A DNA stretch of 64,000 bases from Prorocentrum cordatum (GCA_963575745.1 CAUYUJ010015022.1:144227-208226); one strand, 5' to 3'; counted from the first letter of the stretch, positions 40,346-52,335 are shown. Notes: generated from the sequence alone by a model not told the origin. Made by a program: numbers and translations.

Positions 40346-40760
40346 GCGCAAGAGAGCGCTGGCCCCAGAGAAAGACAAACTGAGCCCAAAACCGTCGTAA
40401 AATCAATGTTTTTGCTATAAGGAAGAGGAGCGCGGCCCCCTCAGAAGGCCAAAATGGTGCCAAAACCGTAGTAAAATCAATGTTTTTTGCTTCAAAGACT
40501 GTCTGAGGCGCCAAACGCCCCCCCCCCCTCCCCCCCCCTCCCCCCCTGGGGGCCAGAATCCTCGTGAGGGTCGTCGTTTTTCTGCACTCCCAGGAGTCGA
40601 AAAAGACCCCCTTGGCTACACTCGGCCCGCCCTCTCCAGGCCCAGGGGGAGGGGGTAGGGGGAGGATAAACCCTTCCCCGGAGGGGAAGAAGGGAGTTGG
40701 GGGGTTGAGGACAGAGAAAGCTCGCTAAACCACTCACGCCCAAGGGGCCGGTGTGATTAA
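40345..40760 (+). repeat. dispersed ATCAATG/CCAGAATCC repeat
   Basis: Fullest copy of the family, ending GCTAAACCACTCACGCCCAAGGGGCCGGTG. The element with the 21-bp minisatellite begins just after it. Confidence 0.8.
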
Positions 40761-40769
40761 AAGATCGCT

Positions 40770-42543
40770 CTCTCGGCGCTCTGGAGCTCTCGCTGGAGAC
40801 TTGCTTGCAATGTACTAAGCATCGCGCTCTTGCGTTGGAGTTTCCCGCAGTTTACTCAAGCGCCGCGCTCCCGACACTCAGGCACCCAGGAGTCGCGGTC
40901 ACGCTTGGGACTCCATCACAGCTTACTTAGGAATCGGGATCTCGCTGCCCCTCGTGGCCCCGTTGCAGCCCTTCGTGGCCCCCTCGCTGCCCTTCGTGGC
41001 CCCGTTGCAGCCCTTCGTGGCCCCCTCGCTACCCATCGTGGCCCCGTTGCAGCCCTGCGTGGCCCCCTCACTGCCCTTCGTGGCCTCGTTGCAGCCCCTC
41101 GTGGCCCCCCCGCTGCACTTGGTGGCCCCGTTGCAGCCCTTCGTGGCCCCCTCGCTGCCCGCGTCGTTCGCGCCCGTCGCGGCCCCATATGCTTGCGCAT
41201 CGTGGCCCCGCTGTCGCGGTTTTTGGCTCACTCGCTGCCCTACGTGGCCCCGTTGTTGCCCTCTGTGGCCCCGCATTGTCTGCCCTTGGTGGCCCCCGTT
41301 CGGTCGCGCTCTTCGCGGCCCCGGACGCCCCGCTGTCGCTCTTCGCGGCCCCGTTGCAGCCCTTCGTGGCCTCCTCGCTGCCCTTCGTGGACCCGTTGTC
41401 GCCCTTTGTGGCCCCCTCGCTGCCCTACGTGGCCCCGTTGCTACCCTTAGTGGCCCCGTCGTTGCCCCCTGTGGCCCCGCATTATCTGCCCTTGGTGGTC
41501 CCCGTTCGGTCGCGCTCTTCGTGGCCCCGAACGCCCCGGTGTCGCTCTTCGTGGCCCCGTTCCTGCCCGTCGTGGCCCCGTTGCAGCCTTTCGTGGCCTC
41601 CTCGCTGCCCTTCGTGGCCCCGTTGCAGCCCTTCGTGGCCCCCTCGCTGCCCTTCGTGGCCCCGCTGCAGCCCTTCGTGGCCCCATCGCTGCCCTTCGTG
41701 GCCCCGCTGCAGCCCTTCGTGCCCCCCTCGCTGCCCTTCGCGGCCCCATATATGCATGCCCTTCGCGGCCCCGCTGTCGCCCTTCGTGGCCCCCTCGCTG
41801 CCCTTCGTTGCCGCATTGCTGCCCTCAGTGGCCCCGTCATTGCCCTGTGCGGCCCAAATGCCCTTCGTGGCCCCCGCTCGTTCGGGCCCGCTGTGGCCCC
41901 ATATGCGTGCGCTTCGTGGACCCGCTGTCGCCCTTCGTGGCCCCCTCGCTGCCCAACGTGGCCCCGTTGCTACCCTTAGTGGCCCCGTCGTTGCCCCATG
42001 TGGCCCCGCATTATCTGCCCTTGGTGGTCCCCGTTCGGTCGCGCTTTTCGTGGCCCCGAACGCCCCGGTGTCGCTCTTCGTGGCCCCGTTGCTGCCCGTC
42101 GTGGCCCCTCTGCAGCCCTTCGTGGCCTCCTCGCTGCCCTTCGTGGCCCCGTTGCAGCCCTTCGTGGCCCCCTCGCCGCCCTCCGTGGCCCCGTTGCAAC
42201 CCGTCGTGGCCCCCTCGTTGCCCTTCGTGGCCCCATATATGGATGGCATCGTGGCCCCCGCTCGTTCGCGCCCGTTGCGGCCCCATATGCGTGCCCTTCG
42301 TGGCCCCGCTGTCGCCCTTTGTGGCCCCCTCACTGCCCTACGTGGCCCCGTTGCTACCCTCAGTGGCCCCGTCGTTGCCCTCTGTGGCCCTGCATTATCT
42401 GCCCTTCGTGCCCCCCGCTCGTTCGCGCTCGTCGTGGCCCCATACGCATGCCCTTCGTGGCCCCGCTGTCGCACTTCGTGGCCCCCTTCCTGCCGTTCGT
42501 GGCCCCGCTGTCGCCCTCGTTCTCGCTCTCGCTCTCGCTTTCG

Positions 42544-42587
<44 letters not shown>

Positions 42588-42900
42588 GGTCAGTCCCCTG
42601 TCCGTCCTTCTTGGGGTCGGGCTGCCGCCGATGAGCGCTGCCACTGGCCAGGCCGACGGTCCGAGGCCGCCCCGCCGCTTACCAGGGCCCGGCCTGCAGG
42701 GAAGAAACATATACCCTCAAAAGGGGTAAGATCGAAGACGACGAGGGCGGGTATCGAGGGTTTGGATATGCACGTTGGCAGACAGTCGAGCAGATAAGAG
42801 GCAACCGGCTTTCAAATGATGGTTGTTGAGTTTTCACGACCGAAGATTAATTATTGTTGATCCCCCCTCCAGTGCACATTGTATTTTTCAATTGAAGTGC
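40770..42900 (+). mobile_element. 21-bp-minisatellite element, copy 1
   Basis: Head: short units of the type CGCTCTTGCGTTGGAGTTTC, CCGCAGTTTACTCAAGC (40770-40930). Body: the 21-bp array (40940-42530). Tail: GGGCGGGTATCG, GAGCAGATAAGAG, GTTGTTG, then GATTAATTATTGTTG (42745-42860). Head, body and tail recur in the same order at 43950-47035, so it is a repeated unit. There are no terminal repeats or enzymes. Confidence 0.6.
40940..42535 (+). repeat. 21-bp tandem array GTGGCCCCGTTGCAGCCCTTC
   Basis: About 75 units of 21 bp alternating GTGGCCCCGTTGCAGCCCTTC-like and GTGGCCCCCTCGCTGCCCTTC-like forms, in turn arranged in higher-order blocks of about 500 bp containing CCATATGCGTGC and GTTCGGTCGCGC. 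All frames are largely open; one plus frame reads [14 protein letters not shown] heptads. I see no start, leader or non-repeat domain, so I do not call a gene. A (TCG)n run at 42545-42590 ends it. Confidence 0.9.
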
Positions 42901-43044
42901 CCGTCTCGGCGCTCTCACCCAGTCTTTCCCTAACTAGGCTCTGCCTAGAAGGGTTCTTTCTCGGTGTGCTTAAAGGGCCGGGCAGTGGTCCCCGCCCCGG
43001 GCGGTTCCCCCAGTATCCGCCCCGCGGTTCCCCCAGCTGCGCCC

Positions 43045-43220
43045 CCTTAGCTTAGCTTTGCTTATCTCATCTTAGCTTAGCCTAGCTTAACTTAGCTTAG
43101 CTTAGCTTCGCCTAGCCTAGCTTAGCTTAGCTTAGCATAGTTTAGCTTAGCTTGGCTTAGCCTAATCTAGCTTAGCTTAGCTTAGCTTAGCTCAGCTTAG
43201 ACTAGCACAGCCCAGCGCGC
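43045..43220 (+). repeat. (GCTTA)n pentanucleotide array
   Basis: About 30 AGCTT/AGCCT pentamers. 42900-43045 has nothing recognisable. Confidence 0.9.
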
Positions 43221-43224
43221 TTAG

Positions 43225-43292
43225 CTTAGGTGTAGGTGTAGATGTAGATGTAGATGTAGGTGTAGATGTAAGTGTAGATGTAGATGTACCTA
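43225..43292 (+). repeat. (GATGTA)n hexamer array
   Basis: About 10 GTGTAGATGTA-type units; related GATGTTGATGTA words recur at 43698-43795. Confidence 0.85.
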
Positions 43293-43424
43293 TACGACCA
43301 CCCTGCGGGTGAAAAGGAGGTTGTGGCGGGGTGGGAGGAGGGGGGGGCTCATGACGACAACTGTGATGAACGTGGTGCTGATGGACAGGAAGTCAACAGG
43401 AAGCAACTGTGACAACCGGCGGGG

Positions 43425-43490
43425 CAATGATGAGCAACCATGATGAGCAACCATGATGAGCAACCATGATGAGCAACCGGCGGGCAACCT
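43425..43490 (+). repeat. ATGATGAGCAACC 13-bp tandem repeat
   Basis: Four perfect or near-perfect 13-bp units. The surroundings to 43880 contain no recognised gene. Confidence 0.9.
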
Positions 43491-43882
43491 ACGGGACAAC
43501 GTGGGCTACCGCTTGACAAGGCCGGGGGGGAAAACATTTGTGTTGGCGGACCCCTAGCGACAGCAGGGTGAATTCCTCTCGCTGGGCCACGCAGCTTCGC
43601 CTCGCCCGCACGCGCGGCACGAGCACGAACTCGAAACTCGATGTCCCGGCGGGGGGACTCCGTTACACTGCGATCTCACCCCACAACCTCCGATATGTAG
43701 ATGTGAGTCTCGCTGTTGATGTTGATGTAACTGTATATGCAGGTGTAGATGTTAATGTAGCTGTCGGTGTAGATGTAGATGTTGCTTTCCTAGATGCTCC
43801 AACTTTTAGGTAGGGTGGCACTGGGATAATTCAACAGGGAAGGTATTCCTCCTCAAACTGTGCCCCTGGCTTTTTGTTTTAT

Positions 43883-43883
<1 letters not shown>

Positions 43884-43942
<59 letters not shown>

Positions 43943-43945
43943 AAC
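43884..43945 (+). repeat. (CAA)n microsatellite
   Basis: About 20 CAA units at the head of the second 21-bp-minisatellite element; it would read poly-Cys on the other strand, which I reject as coding. Confidence 0.95.
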
Positions 43946-44239
43946 GGTTCCCGCTTAATACTTCCTCGAAATTTACCCTGGTCCCCCGCTCCCGCTTGAG
44001 ACTTCCTCGCAATTCATTCAAGAATCGCGCGCCCGCCCGAGATTTCCTCGCAATTTACTCAGGCGCCGCGCTCTTGCCATTGAGGAATCGCGCGTTCGCT
44101 GGGGATTTGCCTCAGATAAACTTAGAAAACGCTGCCTCACAAGAAACTTCCTGGCTAATCATGCAGAATTCGCGATCGACCCGGCCACCCGGCCCGCCCG
44201 TCAGGATCATGCCCTTCGGGCCCCATGCTCGCTCGTTCC

Positions 44240-45275
<1,036 letters not shown>

Positions 45276-45550
45276 CTCGTCCGCAGTTCTGCTCCCTCCC
45301 TTTTGTCCCTTGCCTCCTTCCCTTCCCCCACTCCTTTCCTCCTCGCTTTCTCTCCCTCTCTCTCTCTCCCTCTCTCTTTCTGTCGCTCTCTCTCTCTCTC
45401 TCTATATCCTTTCTCACTCCTCTTGCTTTTTTCCCAACCATCCTGTGGTGTCGGGTCCTCGTCCTCGTTCTCCTCCTCCCCCTGCCTTCTCCTCTCACCC
45501 GTCATCATCACCATCATCGTCATCAACATCGCCGTCATCAGCACCATCAC

Positions 45551-46205
45551 CCCTCACACGTTTCTTGGCCCCATAGGGAGCTCCACCGAAGGCCCCAGTG
45601 CCGCCGCCCGCATGCGTCCCGCACACTCAATTCGGCACACCCTTCACACGTTTCGGTGCCCCACAGCGAGCTCCACCGAAGACTCCAGTGCTGCCGGCCG
45701 CATGCGTCCCGCACACCCAATTCGGCATACCCCTCACACGCTTCGTGGCCCCATAGGGAGCTCCACCGAAAGCCCCAGTGCTGTCGCCCGCATGCGTCCC
45801 GCATACCCAAGTCGGCACACCCCTCACACGTTTCTTGGCCCCATAGGGAGCTCCACCGAAGGCCCCAGTGCCGCCGCCCGCATGCGTCCCGCACACTCAA
45901 TTCGGCACACCCCTCACACGTTTCGTGGCCCCATGGGGATCTCCACCGAAGGCTCCAGTGCTGCCGCCCGCATGCGCCCCGCACACCCAATTCGGCACAC
46001 CCTTCACACGTTTCGTGGCCCCATGGGGAGCTCCACCGAAGGCTCCAGTGCTGCCGCCCGCATGCGCCCCGCACACCCATTGCGGCACACCCCTCACACG
46101 TTTCGTGGCCCCATAGGGAGCTGCACCGAAGGCCCCAGTGCTGCCGGCCGCATGCGTCCCGCACACCCATGTCGGCACACCCCTCACACGCTTCGTGGCC
46201 CCATA
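45551..46205 (+). repeat. 90-bp tandem repeat, 7.3 copies
   Basis: The words CCCTCACACG begin at 45551, 45641, 45731, 45821, 45911, 46001, 46091 and 46181, an exact 90-bp period. Each unit contains GTGGCCCCATAGGGAGCTCC, GCCGCCCGCATGCGTCCCGC and CGGCACACCC. As 90 is a multiple of three, three plus frames and minus frames stay open with 30-residue repeats. A single diverged unit lies at 46663-46732. Confidence 0.95.
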
Positions 46206-46935
46206 ATGATCTGGTGGTCCCGACAGCTTCCCTAGGGCCGATTTCTTCGTCGTCGTTGTCCGTCGTCGACGTCCGACCTGCGCGCGTTGCGGGGGCTCCG
46301 CGTTGCGCGGCGCCCGCAGCCTTGAACTTTGGAGTGCCGGGCAAAGAAGAAGGAAAAGAAGGGGAGGAAGCGGGCGCGATCCTCGTGTGGGGCGTGCCGA
46401 CATGGACGTCGCGGCGCGCGGGCGCTGCCGTCGGGGTTCCCAGGAAAATTCCTTGCGGAGGCTACGCTCAGTGTCACGAGTTCTCAGAGTCAGGCAGAAC
46501 CAAACCCTTCACGGTCGGATGAATTTACATTAGGCGACTCCATGCTCGCAGTCATGCAAATAAAATCCATCGCGCGCATATTCATTCAGAATCAGACTCA
46601 CTGCGCTTAGACTCGCCCGCGCTCAAGCGTTCATACTCAGATCTATCGTTTTCGTTCGTGTTGTGTGCCCTATCACACAATTGGGCACACCCCTCATACG
46701 GTTCGTGACCCCACAGGGAGCGCCACCGAATAATAGATTCACAATTGCGGTATTCACAACTGCGTATGGTTGGGTCCTTCGCCAGGCTTTTTTTGTGCTG
46801 CGCCCAATGCACGTGGCAGGTCAGGAAGATGCATCCCCCAGAGGGGGATACGATCCAAAGCGAAGCGGGCGGGTATGGGGGGCTTGGGACATACGTGAGG
46901 TACGCGTGAGCAGATAAGAGCGAACAGTATTAAAC

Positions 46936-46954
46936 TGATTGTTGTTGTTGTTGC

Positions 46955-46985
<31 letters not shown>

Positions 46986-47000
46986 GGTGGTGGTGGTGTT
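46936..47000 (+). repeat. (GTT)n/(GGT)n microsatellite
   Basis: GTTGTTGTTGTTGCTGTTG then GGTGGTGGT, in the tail of the second element. From 47035 to 47755 I see nothing firm; GAGGTAAAGTGGACATT-like words occur twice (47178, 47230). Confidence 0.9.
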
Positions 47001-47758
47001 GAACATTATTACTTCTAAAGAATAATTATTGTTGGGACCCCTGGTGCACGGCCCCCCCGCCGCGCCTAGGCCGCAGCCGCATTTTCATCATTTTCGTGAG
47101 GAAGTCTCAGGCAAAACGGGTTGGTCCGGATCCGGTTGTTTTGTTCCCCCCCGCTTTCCCTTGCAAAAAATAAGCTAAAGTGGACATTGCTTGTTCTAAC
47201 ATAACCAAACTTCAAGAATCCTTTGCAACAAATGAGGTAAAGTGGACATTCGCGCGCGCAAGACGAAATCCTTCCAAAACCTTAGTTTTCGTAGCGATTT
47301 TAACATAAAAACATCAAGCAACCAATGTTTTTTTTTTTTTTTTGTCAAAATTTCATCCCGCGCGCTCTTGCGGATTCGTAGGAAACCCAACACTTTTTAA
47401 CATTTCTGTCAAACGGGCTTTTGCGAGCAACTTTTTCGAACTTCTGCAACAACGGTTGCGCACCTGCCAGGGCCATCATCCCTGTCAAATAATACCATGC
47501 GGGACACATTCGTTTTTTCTTCGCGCGCGCACGCCGTCGTCGTCGGCCGCGGGGCCCTGAATAGTAGCCACGGTCGTCCGCATGCCACGAAGTGAAGTGT
47601 CCGAACGTCATAGGGCGGGAAGCTGGGTGTGGGTGGTGGCGAAGAGTCGTTTGGAAATTTGGTAGAGCTTGAACCGGCCCCCCCACAAAGTGGGGGTATT
47701 GCCCGCCTCCTATGAAAACCCTGGCACTGGTGAGAACGGAGTGTCCCCACGTGCTAGT

Positions 47759-47759
47759 A

Positions 47760-47822
<63 letters not shown>

Positions 47823-47823
47823 G
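47759..47823 (+). repeat. (GTT)n microsatellite
   Basis: 21 perfect GTT units. Minus-strand translation gives poly-Gln or poly-Asn, not treated as coding. Confidence 0.95.
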
Positions 47824-47979
47824 GCAGGGGCCTGCGTAGGAGGCATGGCCGGCATCATTGGAGCTGTTAATCGCGTGTTTTTGTGATGCCGCGGTGCCCG
47901 CCATGCCTCGCCGCAGCCAGTCTTCAGCCCGATATATTGGATTCGTTTTTTCACCGAGCCAATTCGCAGTACTGCCCCG

Positions 47980-48315
47980 ATGCCGGTCTTCCTGAGCGAG
48001 AGCTACCAGGTCCAGGTGAAGAACACGTTCATCGATTCCTTCGGCGCGGGCGTCGACGAGGAGGAGTGGCCCATCCCTAGGATGCGGCGCAGCCGCTCCG
48101 AGCCCGCTCTGCCCTCCCTCGCCGCGCGGGCGGGCGAGCCAGACGCGGAGGCCGAGGCCCCAGAGAGGCAGCCAGAGGGCAACCAAGAGCTCGTCGGCGC
48201 GCTCGACGGGGTGGAGTCCAAGAGGACCGTGGACTTCGGTAGCAAGTCGTGGGGGCCTTCCTTACCCTCGTCGTTGCGGCTTTCTGGCGCGGTAGCGTCG
48301 ACATGCGTCTGGTAA
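47980..48315 (+). CDS. dinoflagellate-type N-terminal exon (VKNTFID)
   Basis: ATG at 47980: MPVFLSESYQVQVKNTFIDS then PRMRRSRSEPALPSLAARA, followed by an acidic Glu/Pro-rich stretch. A VKNTFI core followed by an Arg/Ser 'RSRS-x-P' patch is a start I recall from many dinoflagellate RNA-binding and regulatory proteins. The frame runs to 48315, but sense probably ends near 48250 at an intron. It lies 600 bp upstream of the OPR-like exons in the same direction, so it may be the first exon of that gene; that is inference. Intron edges are not called because dinoflagellate splice sites are often non-canonical. Confidence 0.55.
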   Translation: MPVFLSESYQVQVKNTFIDSFGAGVDEEEWPIPRMRRSRSEPALPSLAARAGEPDAEAEAPERQPEGNQELVGALDGVESKRTVDFGSKSWGPSLPSSLRLSGAVASTCVW

Positions 48316-48853
48316 TCGAACGATTCAGCGTCAATTCGCGCCGACTTGGCGTCGATCAGCGTCAATTTAGCGTCGACGAATGTCGATTCGCAAGAGCCAG
48401 CAAGATGGTATTGGAGGATCCCATGAGTTGCCGCAGGACCGTGGACGGGGTGCTGGAGGCTCGGCTACATGTAAGAGTGACCCTTCGCTGGGGTGACCTT
48501 TGGTGCGAGCCCATATGGGGTCCCCCCAGCATTTGCTTGCGTGCTTTGCTTTGGTCACCGAGCGGCCCCCGAGAGCCGCGCATCAGTCGAAAAATAGAAA
48601 GCTGCATAAACAAACGTTTGGCGGTCCGTGTGGATTTCTACGATCTGCGCCGCCAGGGGGAGGTGGGGGCTGGCGCAGATCCAAGGAATCCGTGCAGATC
48701 GCCGAAAGTTTCTGTCAATGTTTGTTTCTTCTTCCTCTGGTGTCACTCCTGCCTTGGGCCGCCGCGTAGTAGGCGGACTAGGGTATGGCCTTTGCGAAGC
48801 AGGGGCTCGCCCGCGCGCCCTGAAATGCCCCTTCCCGTCTGCACATCGACGTT

Positions 48854-49261
48854 TTGGCCTCCTGGAGTGAAAAAGGCAGGGCCATCGTCGGTCGAAGTGG
48901 AGCTGCAGACCTCGGCCTCTTAGCTGCCGTCCTCTCCAGAGCCGCTCCTGCGTGTAGCCGAGAGGCCGCCTTCCAGCACCTGCCCAGCCTCGGCCCAGAC
49001 GCGATCGCCGAGGCCCTCTACCGCGCCGCCCGCCGGTTGCGCACGCCGCAGCCTGGGGTGGCCGTGCGGGTGCTCCTCGCGCCGCTGCTGCTGCGGCTGC
49101 AGGAGGGCCTCGCGGAGATCCGCGGCGCCAGCCGCCTCTCGCAGCTCGCGTGGTCCCTGGGCAAGTTCGGCGCCCCGGGGGCCACGGCAGTCAGAGGAGG
49201 GCCGTGCGAGACACTGGCAGTGGGCCTTCGTCGGCGGCGAGCGAGAGGGGGGGGGAAGTGA
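48854..49261 (+). CDS. OPR/FASTK-like repeat protein, upstream exon
   Basis: The open frame has no ATG. It contains GAADLGLLAAVLSRAAPACS, PDAIAEALYRAARRL and RGASRLSQLAWSLGKFGAPG. The last element has the SQLAWSLGKFG signature of the repeats in the 49737 frame. The useful sense fades near 49190. It is therefore likely an internal exon of the same gene, with an intron from about 49190 to 49812 containing palindromic CCTTCTGAGAAGG clusters and CGATGCATCGACG repeats. The acceptor CCCCGCAG at 49805-49812 is plausible. Confidence 0.5.
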   Translation: MASWSEKGRAIVGRSGAADLGLLAAVLSRAAPACSREAAFQHLPSLGPDAIAEALYRAARRLRTPQPGVAVRVLLAPLLLRLQEGLAEIRGASRLSQLAWSLGKFGAPGATAVRGGPCETLAVGLRRRRARGGGK

Positions 49262-49415
49262 GAAGGAGAAGGCCTTCTCAGAAGGCGGTGGGGCTCCTCA
49301 GAAGCCCTCGCGCCTTCTGAGAAGTGTTCCGCGTCTTCGGGGAAGGTTTAGAAACCTTGTCAGGAGGCCAGGGGACTTCCGAGCCTTCTGAGAAGGCCCG
49401 CCCCTTCTCACTCCC
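49255..49415. repeat. CCTTCTSAGAAGG palindrome cluster
   Basis: Six or so occurrences of CCTTCTCAGAAGG, CCTTCTGAGAAG and near forms in 160 bp, within the presumed intron. Each is self-complementary. Confidence 0.7.
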
Positions 49416-49599
49416 CCCCCGCGCTCGCCGCCAACTTCGTGGGCCCCCCTCGTCGCCACAGCTGGACGCAGCGCGGAAAGATGATGATCCGTTTGGACCC
49501 CAGGAGGTGTCCGGGGACCGATTTCGAATTTCCAGTGTCTCAAGCCGCCCTTCTCCGAGATAGGGGGATTATTTGGCACAGGGGGGGATACATCGACCT

Positions 49600-49772
49600 C
49601 GAATGATTGATGGATCGACGATTCATCGGCGAGGCGTCGTCGATGTCAGGACACGCTGCCCAACGACGCACATGGGCGACGCATTGACGATGCATCGACG
49701 ACGCATGGGGCGGTCTGCATCGACGGTGTATCGACGATGCATGGGCGATGTATCGGCCATTCGAGGTCGATG
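49600..49772. repeat. CGACGATGCATCGACG repeat
   Basis: Short palindromic words (ATCGACGATGCATGGGCGATG and similar) repeat about ten times in the presumed intron. The same type recurs at 58560-58650 (GTCGATGCATCGCTGATGCATC). Confidence 0.7.
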
Positions 49773-49812
49773 CATCCCCCCATGCCTATCTGGCCCAATC
49801 GTTGCCCCGCAG

Positions 49813-51272
49813 GCGCTCGCTCCCACCCGAACTGCCCGCTGCCCGCGACCGGCATGGACCAGTGCATGCTCCACGTTTGTCGCCAGTACCCCGCCGTCCT
49901 GGCGGAGTGCTCCGACGTGGAGATCACGAACACGCTGTGGGGCCTCGCCCGGCTCTACCCGGGAGGAGCCAGCGGCGCGTCGGGCAGCACGGCGGCCGTG
50001 CGCGCTGCGTCCCACGCCGTCGTGCGTAGGTGCCTCGACAGGATGTCGGCGCTGACGGCGCAGTGCCTGGCGAACTCCTTCTGGGCCGTGGCCCGCCTGA
50101 AGGTGCAGGGGCCAGACGCGGCGGAGTTCGTGGCGCGCGCTCTGGGTCGCCTCAGCACGGCATCGGAGCTCAGCGTCTTCACCACGCAGGGTATCGCCAA
50201 CGTCCTGTGGGCCCTCGCCCAGCTGCGGATGACTGGGGCCTGCGCGGGGCCAGCGGACGGCAAGGTTCAGAATGCACTTGTCCAGGTCGCCGAGGCCTCT
50301 TCGCATCGCCTCGGGGACTTCCAGCCCCAGGAGCTGTCAATGGTGGCGTGGTCGCTGGCGAAGCTCTATGAGTCGAAGGGCGCGGCGGACCACGGCGGAG
50401 CCGCGGCGCGGAGGGGCCGCTGCGCGGCGAGGCCGATGGAGGTGGACGTGATGCTGATGAGGCTGGCCTCGGAGGCGACACGGCGCATCGATATGTTCGA
50501 GGACCAGGGCATCTCGAACATCGCGTGGGCCCTGGTCACCCTCGGCCTCGCCGGCGGAGCGCCCGCCACGGCACCGGGGCAGCTCTTCGTTGAGACGGCC
50601 ATGGACTTCAGCAGCACGGAGCTGTGGGGCTACTCGACCCAGGCCGTGGCGAACCTCCTGTGGGCCTGCGTGCGCCTTGACGTCGCCCGGCTGAAGAAGA
50701 TCGGGCAGGTAATGGCCCGCTTCTGCTCGGCGGCCGCAGAGGTTGTGACGCAGCGCATGATGGACCAGGGCGCCTGCGGCACGATAACCTGGAAGGATCT
50801 CTCTGGCGTGGCAGCCGCGCTGTCGCACAGCAAGCAGAAGTCGCAGCCCGTCATGCGCTTCGTGACGCTACTGGCCCATCGGACAGCCAAGCAGGTGTCT
50901 GAGGGCAGCCTCACGGCGCAACAGATGCTCAACATCGCCTTGTCTGTCGCGCGGATGAGGGTTCCACCACACGAGATGCAGGCGCTCGTGGACAACATCG
51001 CTGCCTGCATCGCAAAGCGGGGGGACAAGCTCAACCAGTTGGACATGTACCAGTGGGATCAGGTGCAGCAGTGGTGCCCGCCGAGACTGGGCAGCCGCGG
51101 CCCTCTCCGCCTCGGCCTTGCGCACTGCGTGCCCGCCACCGCGGTGCAGGCCGTCTCAGGCGACAGGGAGGCGTACAGCATGGGCACCGCGTCGTGGCCT
51201 TTGTCGGCCAAGGACTGGCAGGGCGGCCGCACGGGAAGGCGGGTGAGCCTCAACGGGATGTTAGCACGGTGA
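49813..51272 (+). CDS. OPR/FASTK-like helical-repeat RNA-binding protein
   Basis: The open frame runs from 49737 to TGA 51270-51272; I start the exon at a likely acceptor (49812). At least six helical repeats of about 38-45 residues share the form N-x-x-W-A-x-x-x-L: TNTLWGLARLYPG, ANSFWAVARLKVQG, ANVLWALAQLRMTG, LSMVAWSLAKLYES, SNIAWALVTLGLAG and ANLLWACVRLDVARL; weaker ones follow (SGVAAALSHSKQ, LNIALSVARMRVP). This pattern is typical of octotricopeptide/FASTK-type proteins, which bind organelle RNAs and act in processing, stability or translation. No RAP domain is seen at the C-terminus. The frame is intact, with high GC at third positions; the most credible gene here. The family is firm, the target RNA unknown. 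Confidence 0.75.
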
Positions 51273-51307
51273 GGGCGCGCGCTTCTACGCGGCCAGGGCC
51301 GCGGCGA

Positions 51308-51550
51308 TGGCGCGCAGCTGGGAAGCTCTGGGCGCGCCCGCATCCGCGATCGGCCGCGCCCACAGGCCTTCGGGGCGGACGAGCCGATGCAGAGGCCTTC
51401 CCTCGTCATTGAGGCGCCCCTCGGCCCGATCGAGCAAGCCAGCTGGGAAGCCTCGGGCGCCGCCGTGTCCGCCGTCGGCACGCCATCTGAGCCGTCGAGG
51501 CGGCCGAGCCGACGGAGGCGCCTTCCCTCGTCACTGTGGCGCCTCCCATG
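51308..51550 (+). repeat. two-copy tandem segment after the OPR gene
   Basis: AGCTGGGAAGCTCTGGGCGC to GATGCAGAGGCCTTCCCTCGTCATTGAGGCGCC is repeated as AGCTGGGAAGCCTCGGGCGC to GGAGGCGCCTTCCCTCGTCACTGTGGCGCC, about 130 bp apart. It may be 3' UTR. Confidence 0.65.
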
Positions 51551-51810
51551 CCGCAACGGCTTGCAGCTCGAGGGAGCTTGCGTCTCACAAGCAGCAGTAA
51601 GCAGCAGCAGGCGGCCCGTGGAGGATAAGGGACGAGGGGTAAGTGCAGCAGTGGGAGCTGGAGGAGAACCCCTGCCCGCTGCTGTTGAGCTTCCAAAAGC
51701 GACGGGCCTAACGAACCCGTTGGCCCCGCTGCTCAGAGGCCCCCTCCCGACGGCACCACGGCTGGCCCTCCCGCTCCGTTTCTTGCGCACTTTATCCGCC
51801 AGCAGCCCAC

Positions 51811-52335
51811 CTGTTTCCAACGACTCCCTCACACCTACTTTTGTCGTTGTTCGTGCTCGCCGAGGTGGTGTTTCCGACCCTGGTGGACACCATGGTGCCT
51901 CTATGCTCCAACCGTCACGGCATGGCTTGTGCTTGCCGTGGCCTTTTCAGGCACCAGTTTCCAACGACTCCCTCACACCTTTTTTGTCGTTGTTCGTGCT
52001 CGCCGAGGTGGTGCTTCCCACCCCTGGCGGACACAACGGAGCTTCTACGCTCTAACTGTCACGGCATGGCTTGTGCTTGCCGTGGCCTTTTTAGGCACCG
52101 GTTTCCAACGACTCACTCACACATACATGTGTCGTTGTTCGTGCTCGCCGAGGTGGTGCTCCCACCCCTGGCGGACACCACGGTGCCCTTGCGCTCCAAC
52201 CGTCACGGCATGCATGTGCTTGCCGTTCGTTGTTTAAGCTCGCCAGGGTGGTGCTCCCACCCCTGGCGGACACCACGGTGCCTTTACGCTCCAACTGTCA
52301 CGACAAGGCTTGTGCTTGCCATGGCTTTTTCAGGT
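51811..52335 (+). repeat. 144-bp tandem repeat, about 3.3 copies
   Basis: TTTCCAACGACTC begins at 51814, 51958 and 52102, an exact 144-bp period; the next unit is shortened. Each has GTCGTTGTTCGTGCTCGCCG, CCTGGCGGACACCA, CTCCAACCGTCACGGCATGG and GTGCTTGCCGTGGCCTTTT. Periods divisible by three keep frames open. 52335-52960 has no recognised gene. Confidence 0.9.

Noticed and set aside
40923-42797. Several long plus and minus frames (up to 481 codons) with heptad repeats such as FVAPLQP.
   Set aside because: All frames are open owing to a 21-bp stop-free unit; there is no start context or unique domain.
45551-46205. Regularly spaced direct repeats considered as a CRISPR array.
   Set aside because: The whole 90-bp unit is repeated, with no unique spacers, and the setting is eukaryotic.
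47710-48186. Minus-strand frame with poly-Gln.
   Set aside because: The poly-Gln is a perfect (GTT)n microsatellite read backwards; its overlap with the VKNTFID exon argues for the plus strand.
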